Origin: an uncultured Eubacteriales bacterium
GTDB taxonomy: Bacteria; Bacillota; Clostridia; Oscillospirales; Oscillospiraceae
Assembly (NCBI GenBank): GCA_900549495.1
Contig: UROL01000150.1
Coordinates: 1-5,057 of the forward strand
Direction: 5' to 3'
DNA length: 5,057 bases
A program made the translations under genes and the position numbers. Positions 1 to 5,057 of this stretch are shown one piece after another (positions within the stretch are counted from its first letter, which is position 1; every line of letters begins with the position of its first letter). The notes beneath the pieces were generated by a model. It was given only the letters and a program-made list of their open reading frames with translations, was not told the DNA's origin and did not search any database.

Positions 1-987
1 GGACAGACCGCCCACGGACGAAGAGGCGAACGCGCCGCCCTTTTTCACCGCATCGTTCAGCAATGCCAGGGCAGCAGTGGTTCCGTGGGTACCGCAAACC
101 TCCAAGCCCATCTCTTCCAGAATCCGGGCCACACTGTCCCCTACTGCCGGAGTTGGAGCCAGGCTGAGGTCCACAATTCCAAAGGGGACACCCAGACGGC
201 GGGAAGCCTCAACACCCACCAACTGCCCCATCCGGGTAACCTGGAATGCAGTCTTCTTGATAGTTTCAGCAACAACATCGAAGGGCTGCCCCTTCACCTG
301 CTGCAATGCATGGTGCACCACGCCGGGGCCGGATACACCCACGTTCAGCACGCACTCCGGTTCTCCCACGCCGTGGAATGCACCGGCCATGAAGGGATTG
401 TCCTCCACCGCATTGGCAAAAACCACCAATTTCGCACAGCCCATGCAGCCGTCGTCAGCGGTCAACTCGGCGGTCTTCTTGATAATACGCCCCATTTCGG
501 CCACAGCATCCATGTTGATGCCCGCCTTGGTAGAGCCGATATTTACGCTGGCGCAGACCCGCTCGGTGGCGGCCATAGCCTCGGGTATGGAGTGAATCAG
601 CTTCCAGTCACCGGTAGTTGCGCCCTTCTGCACCAGGGCAGAAAAGCCGCCAATGAAGTTAACGCCGCAGGTTTTGGCAGCCGCATCCAGGGTCTTGGCA
701 ATTTCTACGTAGGAGTCCGCATTGCAGGAGCCGGCAACCAATGCAATTGGAGTAACGGAAATACGCTTATTGACAATGGGAATACCAAATTCCCCTTCAA
801 TCTCCTCGCCTACCTGCACCAGATTTTTGGCAAGACGAGTAATTTTGCTGTAGATTTTATCGCAGCAGACGTGAATATCCGGGTCGCAGCAGTCCAGAAG
901 ACTGATGCCCATGGTGATGGTGCGAATATCCAGGTGCTGCTTTTCAATCATTGCCTGGGTTTCCAGAATATCATTTTGATTCAGCAT
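1..987 (-). CDS. PFL/UPF0210 (DUF711) family protein, 3' end cut off by window edge
   Basis: Translation of the minus strand from the ATG at 987 stays open for 329 codons to the window edge. Family members are roughly 450 residues, so about the last quarter is missing. Family-typical stretches are visible: [14 protein letters not shown] (20-33), [15 protein letters not shown] (69-83), [12 protein letters not shown] (111-122), [10 protein letters not shown] (149-158), [22 protein letters not shown] (185-206), VGVSGPGVV (216-224) and [15 protein letters not shown] (273-287) with [12 protein letters not shown] (301-312). The family is structurally related to the pyruvate formate-lyase/anaerobic ribonucleotide reductase barrel, but no reaction is established, and the part that would show any C-terminal motif lies outside the window. 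No signal peptide is seen, so it is probably cytosolic. The start is supported by a GAGGA ribosome site six to seven bases upstream that overlaps the stop of the ACT-domain gene, 9 nt away. Cysteines 33, 34, 41, 42, 181 and 184 are numerous; 181/184 form a CxxC. Family assignment is firm, function unknown. Confidence 0.93.
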   Translation of the reverse strand, partial: MLNQNDILETQAMIEKQHLDIRTITMGISLLDCCDPDIHVCCDKIYSKITRLAKNLVQVGEEIEGEFGIPIVNKRISVTPIALVAGSCNADSYVEIAKTLDAAAKTCGVNFIGGFSALVQKGATTGDWKLIHSIPEAMAATERVCASVNIGSTKAGINMDAVAEMGRIIKKTAELTADDGCMGCAKLVVFANAVEDNPFMAGAFHGVGEPECVLNVGVSGPGVVHHALQQVKGQPFDVVAETIKKTAFQVTRMGQLVGVEASRRLGVPFGIVDLSLAPTPAVGDSVARILEEMGLEVCGTHGTTAALALLNDAVKKGGAFASSSVGGLS

Positions 988-996
988 GGCAAGTCC

Positions 997-1266
997 TCAA
1001 ACCCGGTGCATAGCCAGGAAAATATCTTCCCGCTGAACATGGATGGACAGCCCCATCTCCTGGCCGGTGGCTTCCATCTGCCGGGACAGCTCTGCCACAG
1101 GGATGCTGCACTGGGAAATATCCGTGGCCATCATCATGGTAAAATAGCCCTGCATCACCGTCTGGCTGATGTCCAGCACATTTACATTGTATTCCGCCAG
1201 CTTGGTGCAGACGGAAGCGATGATGCCCACTCGGTCTTTGCCAACAACAGTAACGATAGCTTTCAT
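997..1266 (-). CDS. ACT domain-containing protein, UPF0237 type
   Basis: This 89-residue protein is essentially a single ACT domain. It opens with a beta strand (KAIVTVVG, 2-9), followed by the characteristic ligand-loop motif GKDRVGIIA (9-17), a helix (18-26), and the second strand NVNVLDISQTVM (27-38). It closes with the IFLAMHRV tail (82-89) typical of the UPF0237 family. ACT domains usually bind amino acids or similar small ligands at subunit interfaces; no ligand can be read from the sequence. It has the length of the stand-alone family and lacks the second ACT copy of GcvR. The ATG is preceded by AAGGAG at 1275-1280, eight bases away, which overlaps the stop of the Dabb gene. The PFL/UPF0210 gene follows after 9 nt. 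That two-gene order is conserved in many bacteria, streptococci included, which suggests (inference) that this protein senses a ligand for, or binds, the UPF0210 protein. Confidence 0.94.
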   Translation of the reverse strand: MKAIVTVVGKDRVGIIASVCTKLAEYNVNVLDISQTVMQGYFTMMMATDISQCSIPVAELSRQMEATGQEMGLSIHVQREDIFLAMHRV

Positions 1267-1278
1267 TTGGTACTCTCC

Positions 1279-1560
1279 TTATACTTCGTAATCAGCGGCC
1301 ACACGAGTATCCAGCAGGTGGAAGAAATGGCTCTTTGCCTCCTGATGCAGAGGATGCACCGCATAGGCGTCCAGAGCGGCCCTGCTCTCGAATTCAGAGT
1401 AAAGGGCATAGTCCATCCCGCTATAGGCCTGGCGGATTTCCAGATGCAGCAGGCCCGGGATTTTTCCCACCAGAGGCTCCAGGACAGAAGCAATCATTTG
1501 AATGGTTGGCTTCTTTTCAACGCCTTCTTTCAGATTGTACAACACGATATGCTTGACCAT
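1279..1560 (-). CDS. Dabb (stress-responsive alpha/beta-barrel) family protein
   Basis: The 93-residue product matches the dimeric alpha/beta-barrel (Dabb) family in length and pattern. It has the N-terminal strand VKHIVLYNLKEG (2-13), a helix leading to LVGKIPGLLHLEI (30-42), the strand YALYSEFES (51-59), the helix plus histidine motif AYAVHPLHQEA (65-75), and a closing VAADYEV strand (87-93). Conserved histidines fall at 4, 69 and 72. Family members include stress-induced plant proteins and a few enzymes, olivetolic acid cyclase among them; bacterial members mostly lack an assigned reaction, so none is proposed. It is first in a three-gene unit: the ACT gene begins 12 nt after its stop. The start is supported by AAGCGGGT at 1567-1574, an imperfect Shine-Dalgarno with one mismatch and one wobble, six bases from the ATG. 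An alternative frame on the same strand (1263-1493) resembles no protein family and is a shadow. Confidence 0.9.
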   Translation of the reverse strand: MVKHIVLYNLKEGVEKKPTIQMIASVLEPLVGKIPGLLHLEIRQAYSGMDYALYSEFESRAALDAYAVHPLHQEAKSHFFHLLDTRVAADYEV

Positions 1561-1574
1561 AATGCTACCCGCTT

Positions 1575-1605
1575 TCTATAATAATAGTTTGGAAATTCAA
1601 GTCGA
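1575..1605 (-). promoter_or_regulatory. Possible weak promoter for the Dabb-ACT-UPF0210 unit
   Basis: Just after the terminator of the upstream operon the minus strand becomes AT-rich. A -35-like TCGACT (1600-1605, four of six consensus bases) is followed, after a 16-base spacer, by a -10-like TATTAT (1578-1583, five of six). Transcription would then begin near 1571, leaving a leader of only about 11 nt that starts inside the ribosome site. That is awkward, so either the true promoter elements differ or expression depends partly on read-through. The main argument for a promoter is positional: a strong terminator on one side and an apparent operon start on the other. Confidence 0.25.
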
Positions 1606-1640
1606 AAAATACCGGGGCAGCGAAACTGCCCCGGTATTTT
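1605..1640 (-). terminator. Rho-independent terminator after ispH-rpsA
   Basis: A perfect 15-bp inverted repeat (arms 1606-1620 and 1626-1640) encloses a 5-nt loop. It has a GC-rich core, ACCGGGGCAG, and AT-rich ends. Read on the minus strand it begins 11 nt after the S1 stop codon and ends in TATTTTT, giving the U-tract. Because the stem ends in A/T runs on both sides it could also work on the plus strand, although no plus-strand gene is seen converging on it. Confidence 0.92.
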
Positions 1641-1651
1641 AGGAACATCAA

Positions 1652-3589
1652 TTACTCAGCATCCTCGGGGTTCTGCTCCAGCAGAGCACGGATGGACAGA
1701 GAAATGCGCTTGTTCTCGGCGATATCGGTAATCTTGACCTGGACAACCTGTCCCTCGGACAGAACATCTTCGGGCTTGCCGATACGGCGGTCAGAAATCT
1801 GGGAGATGTGAATCAGGCCATCCACACCGGGCAGGATCTCGGCAAAGGCGCCAAAGGTCATCAGCTTGACAATCTTGGCCTCCACCACGTCGCCCACGCT
1901 GTACTTGGTCATGAACTGGTTCCAGGGATTCATCTCGTCGGTCTTGTAGCCCAGAGAAATCTTGTGCTTCTCGGGGTCAAAGGAGATGACGTAAACGTCG
2001 ATTTCGTCACCAACCTTCACAACGTCTGCGGGAGTCTTGATGCGGTTCCAGCTCAGCTCGGAAACGTGAACCATTCCGTCCACACCGCCGATGTCCACGA
2101 ATGCACCATAGGAAGTCAGGGACTTCACGGTGCCGTGATACTTCTTGCCCACCTCGATCTCGCTCCAAATCTTCTCCTGAGCGGCCTTACGCTGCTCGGA
2201 GGTGACGGCACGGATAGAGCCGATGGCACGGCGACGAGCGCGGTTAACCTCGGTAATCTTCAGCTGCACGGGCTTGCCAACCATGGAAGCCATATCGCCG
2301 CCCTTGGCAATGCCAGACTGGGAAGCGGGGATAAACACCCGAACGCCCTTCACATTGGCAACCAGACCGCCCTTGTTCTCTTCGGTGATAACGGCATCGA
2401 TGGTGGTCTTGTCTTCCACGTACTTTGCCATGTCGTCCCAAACCTTCAGGCCGTCCAGCTTCTTCTTGGACAGCTGCACGGTGCCCTCCTGGTCGTTGAC
2501 ACGAACCACAAAGACCTCGATCTCGTCGCCCACCTTCAGCACATCTTCCGGCTTGACAGAAGAATCCGTGCTGACTTCGTCATAAGGAATGTAGCCGGCA
2601 TGCTTGGTGCCCAGATCGACCTGAACCTCGGTATTGCCGATGCCAGTAACGGTTCCGATAACCTTATCTCCTGTATTTAAAGTTTTGATGGACTGCTCGA
2701 GAAGTTCGGCGAAGTTCTCCTCCTGTACAGCCTCAGCATTGGTAATTTCACTCATAGTCTTGTTGACCTCCTTTATAATCCACGCCGGTGTCGACGCACC
2801 AGCAGTGATTCCAACATCAGACACACCACGAAAATCCTCTGGCTTTAGATCGGATGCATTGTCCACCAGCAGAACCTTATCGCAGTGTTCCCGGCAAATC
2901 ATCGCAAGACGGCCTGTGTTGGAACTTTCGAGATCTCCTACAACGACCATTGCTTCACATCTTTGACTGAGTTCGGATGCTTCCCTTTGCCTATACTCTG
3001 TTGCTTTACATATTGTATCAAATGTTTGCAAGTAAGTAAACTGTTTTTTTGCAAAATTGACGCATTTTTTCCACAAAATTTCTGTGGACGTGGTCTGTGA
3101 AACCATACAAACTGGCAAATCGCCGGAGATTGCCGCATCTTCGACCCATTTTTTCAGCGATTCGACATCTGCAAAAACCTTGCACTCCCTGCACCAGCCT
3201 GCAATTCCCTCTACCTCCGGATGGGTCGGTGTGCCGATAATAATTGGGAGCTTTCCCTCTTGCTCCGCTTGAGATACCAGCTTGTGAATCCGCTTGACAA
3301 AGGGGCAGGTTGCATCCACAATGGTTGCACCTTGGGCTTCCAGCCGCTGGTATACCTCCCGGCTGACGCCGTGGGAGCGGATGATTACCGTGTCCCCCGG
3401 CTTTGCCTCCTCGGGCCGCTGTATCACCCGGACACCCATTGTCTGAAAGCGTTGAACCACATGGCGGTTGTGGATAATTGGGCCCAAAGTCAGGGTGCGC
3501 TCCCCCCGGCTTGCCGCAGATTCCACCAATTCAACGGCCCGGCTGACACCGAAGCAGAAGCCAGCGCTTTTTGCTACGGTTATGCTCAT
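1652..3589 (-). CDS. ispH-rpsA: Bifunctional IspH (HMBPP reductase) - 30S ribosomal protein S1 fusion
   Basis: The 645-residue protein joins two complete modules. Residues 1-279 are IspH (LytB), which catalyses the last step of the methylerythritol phosphate pathway, reducing HMBPP to IPP and DMAPP with a 4Fe-4S cluster. Cluster cysteines are at 12, 95 and 194; active-site histidines at 40, 73 and 123; the catalytic Glu at 125 (THPEVEG); Thr166/167; SSN at 222-224; and Ser266 in TAGAST. After a short acidic linker (280-300) come four S1 RNA-binding domains, about 305-376, 390-460, 478-549 and 563-634. The last two carry classic GAFV/GAFA and VHVS/IHIS signatures. Four domains is the usual Gram-positive number, against six in E. 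coli. The fusion is known in Clostridia. The start overlaps the cmk stop (ATGA) and has AGAAGG seven bases upstream. Odd points are a sharp codon-usage change and a strong internal ribosome site at the junction, and GDLESSNT where GGKNSSN-like sequence is more usual. Both modules look intact. Confidence 0.96.
   Translation of the reverse strand: MSITVAKSAGFCFGVSRAVELVESAASRGERTLTLGPIIHNRHVVQRFQTMGVRVIQRPEEAKPGDTVIIRSHGVSREVYQRLEAQGATIVDATCPFVKRIHKLVSQAEQEGKLPIIIGTPTHPEVEGIAGWCRECKVFADVESLKKWVEDAAISGDLPVCMVSQTTSTEILWKKCVNFAKKQFTYLQTFDTICKATEYRQREASELSQRCEAMVVVGDLESSNTGRLAMICREHCDKVLLVDNASDLKPEDFRGVSDVGITAGASTPAWIIKEVNKTMSEITNAEAVQEENFAELLEQSIKTLNTGDKVIGTVTGIGNTEVQVDLGTKHAGYIPYDEVSTDSSVKPEDVLKVGDEIEVFVVRVNDQEGTVQLSKKKLDGLKVWDDMAKYVEDKTTIDAVITEENKGGLVANVKGVRVFIPASQSGIAKGGDMASMVGKPVQLKITEVNRARRRAIGSIRAVTSEQRKAAQEKIWSEIEVGKKYHGTVKSLTSYGAFVDIGGVDGMVHVSELSWNRIKTPADVVKVGDEIDVYVISFDPEKHKISLGYKTDEMNPWNQFMTKYSVGDVVEAKIVKLMTFGAFAEILPGVDGLIHISQISDRRIGKPEDVLSEGQVVQVKITDIAENKRISLSIRALLEQNPEDAE
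2766..2774 (-). promoter_or_regulatory. Internal Shine-Dalgarno at the IspH/S1 junction
   Basis: AAAGGAGGT, almost the full anti-16S complement, lies 10 nt upstream of an in-frame ATG (2753-2755, Met279 of the fusion). It is stronger than the site at the fusion's own start. Translation from it would give a 367-residue protein containing only the linker and the four S1 domains. The sequence also encodes the end of IspH (Ile-Lys-Glu-Val), so conservation alone does not prove use. The spacing is slightly long but workable. The site is certain as sequence; its use is inferred. Confidence 0.55.
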
Positions 3590-4263
3590 AAACTGACCTT
3601 CTCGCTGACAATGGTTTTGATTTTTTCCACTACCTGCTCAATGCTCATATCCGAGGTATCCACCTTGATGCTGTCCCTGGCCATTTTCAGGGGGGCAATC
3701 TCCCGGTGGGTATCCTGGTAGTCCCGCTGCTGAATTTCCTTCAGCACCTTTTCATAATTGGCATGCTGCCCTTTTTCTGCCAGCTGCTCGCAGCGGCGCT
3801 TGGCACGGATTTCCGCCGAAGCGGTGAGGAAGATTTTCACAGTGGCCTTGGGCAAAACCACGGTACCAATGTCCCGGCCATCCATAATCACATTGTGCTT
3901 TTCTGCAATCTCCCGCTGCATATCCAGAAGCATATCCCGGACACAGGCGTGAGCAGAAATCAGGCTGGCTTTCTGGGAGATATCCTGGGTGCGGATATCC
4001 TCCGTAACATCCATGCCGTTCATCAGCATATGCTGCATGCCCTCCTGGTCATATTCAATGGCCACGGTCAGCTCATCAATATAACGATTGACACCGTCCA
4101 CATCCTTTGGGCTGACACCCCACAAGTCCATGAAATAGGCAACGGTGCGATAGATTGCGCCAGTATCCACATACCGGTAGCCCAGTTCCTCTGCCAGGCG
4201 GCGGGCAATGGTGCTTTTACCGGCACCGGCGGGGCCGTCGATGGCCACGGAAACAGTTTTCAT
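3586..4263 (-). CDS. cmk: Cytidylate kinase (CMP/dCMP kinase)
   Basis: Cmk phosphorylates CMP and dCMP with ATP to supply CDP/dCDP for RNA, DNA and phospholipid synthesis. Numbered from the start chosen here (225 residues, normal for the family), the P-loop is GPAGAGKST (10-18). The YVDTGAIYR substrate-binding segment is at 31-39, NGMDVTEDIRT at 82-92, DGRDIGT at 128-134, and the strand VKIFLTAS at 142-149 is followed by the arginine-rich lid (RAKRR, 153-157). The C-terminal VDTSDMSIEQVV (201-212) is also typical. An ATG three codons upstream (4272) directly abuts the AAGAGG ribosome site, leaving no spacing, so the ATG at 4263, nine bases from it, is preferred. The sigma-like gene ends 17 nt upstream, and the stop overlaps the ispH start (ATGA), implying translational coupling. 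In many Clostridia an acyltransferase gene (plsC) sits between cmk and ispH; it is absent here. Confidence 0.96.
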   Translation of the reverse strand: MKTVSVAIDGPAGAGKSTIARRLAEELGYRYVDTGAIYRTVAYFMDLWGVSPKDVDGVNRYIDELTVAIEYDQEGMQHMLMNGMDVTEDIRTQDISQKASLISAHACVRDMLLDMQREIAEKHNVIMDGRDIGTVVLPKATVKIFLTASAEIRAKRRCEQLAEKGQHANYEKVLKEIQQRDYQDTHREIAPLKMARDSIKVDTSDMSIEQVVEKIKTIVSEKVSL

Positions 4264-4272
4264 TACAATCAT

Positions 4273-4278
4273 CCTCTT
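4273..4278 (-). promoter_or_regulatory. cmk: Ribosome binding site that decides the cmk start
   Basis: AAGAGG on the minus strand lies just behind the stop of the sigma-like gene. It touches the ATG at 4272 (zero spacing) but is nine bases from the ATG at 4263, which makes the latter the likely initiation codon. The three residues removed (MIV) are not part of the family's core. Confidence 0.7.
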
Positions 4279-4280
4279 TA

Positions 4281-5051
4281 TTATTGTTCAGTACGCAGGG
4301 CTGCCAGTGCAGCGGCTTCCCTTGCAGAAATCTCTCCGGCAGTAAGGCCCAATGCCCTGCCAACCTCCTCGGCGCTCATGGGCAATCCCTTGTCCAGTCC
4401 AAAGCGCATGGTCAGAATCTGTGCATCCTGGGCATCCAGCTGAGACAGCAGTTCACCGATGCGCTGGCGCATCTGGAAATAGGCCGTGTCCTCCACCGGC
4501 ATTTCGTCTTCGGCAGAGGTTTCCTCCGGCTGTGTCAGCTTTTCCGCCTGCTGGAGCAAAAGAATGTCGGCAAGTGTTTTCTGAATGCTCTGGGCCTGCT
4601 CCGGAGTGATGCTCAGTTTAACCGCCAACTCCTCCACAGTGGGATTGCGGCCAAGCTCTGCCAGCAGCGCTTCGTCCGCCGCCCTGTAATCCTGCAAGGA
4701 TTTTTTCATTTTCTGGCTGATTCCGTTGCTTCTTGCCTGAAGCACCATAGCCTTGCTCAAAGCATTGCCAATCATCCGGTCACGGTAGGCGGCATACTCT
4801 CCGCCAGAATAGCTTTGGATGGCTTCCCAAAGGCCGATATTCCCCTCTTGAATCAAATCCAGCAGCAGAACCATTTTTCCAGCCAACTGGGATGCGATTT
4901 CAACAACCCGGCTCAGGCCAAGGTCGGCAAGCTGCCGGGCTGCCGTATCGTCGCCAGCAAGAAGGGACTCGGCAAGAAGACGCTCGTCCCCAAAACCGGG
5001 GAGGCCGGCAATCTCTTCCAGGTAAAGCCGAAGCGGATCCCCCTCCTCCAT
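4281..5051 (-). CDS. Divergent sigma-70-like protein, start uncertain
   Basis: The 256-residue sequence follows the layout of a primary-type sigma factor. Region 1.2 is DPLRLYLEEI (5-14). Region 2.1-2.2 includes LLLDLIQEGNIGLWEAI (62-78), the main contact with core RNA polymerase. Degenerate 2.3-2.4 spans about 85-110, region 3 is LGRNPTVEELAVKLSITPEQ (133-152), an acidic linker runs 168-190, and region 4 is about 196-253 (MRFGLDKGLPMSAEEVGRALGLT). Core-binding residues are well kept, but promoter-contact positions are not. The tryptophan pair of the YATWWIRQAI motif is Arg92/Met93, and the region 4.2 recognition helix reads TAGEISARE instead of TRERIRQIE. It could be an alternative sigma with altered specificity or a core-binding regulator. 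The frame remains open for the two codons left upstream, and any ribosome site lies outside the window, so the ATG at 5051 may not be the true start. It sits 17 nt before cmk, in the same operon. Confidence 0.82.
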   Translation of the reverse strand: MEEGDPLRLYLEEIAGLPGFGDERLLAESLLAGDDTAARQLADLGLSRVVEIASQLAGKMVLLLDLIQEGNIGLWEAIQSYSGGEYAAYRDRMIGNALSKAMVLQARSNGISQKMKKSLQDYRAADEALLAELGRNPTVEELAVKLSITPEQAQSIQKTLADILLLQQAEKLTQPEETSAEDEMPVEDTAYFQMRQRIGELLSQLDAQDAQILTMRFGLDKGLPMSAEEVGRALGLTAGEISAREAAALAALRTEQ

Positions 5052-5057
5052 TTTTTC

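Noticed and set aside
85..1581. Long open frame on the plus strand (498 codons) opposite UPF0210, ACT and Dabb genes
   Set aside because: It lies antisense to three recognisable genes, crosses their boundaries, resembles no family and is rich in His/Gln/Asn typical of a mirror frame. Low stop frequency follows from the codon bias of the real strand.
1808..2680. Plus-strand open frame of 290 codons opposite the S1 domains
   Set aside because: Its His/Leu/Gly-rich, repetitive composition mirrors the strongly biased codons of the S1 half; no domain is recognisable.
2772..2803. Promoter for S1 inside ispH (TATAAA near 2772-2777)
   Set aside because: No -35-like hexamer occurs at 16-18 bases, and transcription from this -10 would begin within or after the internal ribosome site, removing it.
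3221..3721. Plus-strand open frame opposite the start of ispH and end of cmk
   Set aside because: It mirrors conserved IspH residues and the ATGA overlap; no independent evidence of coding.
3706..4443. Plus-strand open frame spanning cmk and the end of the sigma-like gene
   Set aside because: It is antisense to conserved cmk motifs, including the P-loop, crosses a gene boundary and has no family resemblance.
1..5057. Mobile elements, CRISPR arrays, tRNA/rRNA genes, riboswitches
   Set aside because: No transposase, direct-repeat array, cloverleaf or known leader motif was seen. The only sizeable non-coding gap (1561-1651) is accounted for by a terminator and a possible promoter.

Overview
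The window reads as a piece of a bacterial chromosome from the Clostridia, probably a gut-type Oscillospirales or related lineage. This is inferred from the fused IspH-ribosomal protein S1 gene, a known architecture in Clostridia, together with a moderately GC-rich composition and strong Shine-Dalgarno sites. I cannot name a species. All six supported genes lie on the minus strand, so they are described from right to left.

Right half (5057 to 1652): a tightly packed operon whose promoter lies outside the window. It contains (i) a divergent sigma-70-like protein, (ii) cytidylate kinase (cmk), and (iii) a fusion of 4-hydroxy-3-methylbut-2-enyl diphosphate reductase (IspH) with a four-domain ribosomal protein S1. 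The cmk stop and ispH start overlap as ATGA. A perfect 15-bp stem with a U-tract ends this unit just after the S1 stop. It links CMP/dCMP recycling, isoprenoid precursor synthesis and translation initiation, with a putative transcription factor at the front.

Left half (1560 to 1): a second, compact unit made of a small Dabb-domain protein, an ACT-domain protein (UPF0237 type) and a PFL/UPF0210 (DUF711) family protein that runs off the left edge. Spacings are 9-12 nt, and each downstream ribosome binding site overlaps the preceding stop codon, so co-translation is likely. The ACT-UPF0210 pair is a known conserved neighbourhood of unknown function.

The most interesting signals are: a strong internal Shine-Dalgarno and in-frame ATG exactly at the IspH/S1 junction, which could release free S1 from the same mRNA; an abrupt change in codon usage at that junction; and a sigma-like protein that keeps the core-RNA-polymerase-binding motif but has lost most of the residues used for canonical promoter recognition. 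I found no mobile element, CRISPR array, tRNA or rRNA, and no intergenic stretch over 300 bases.
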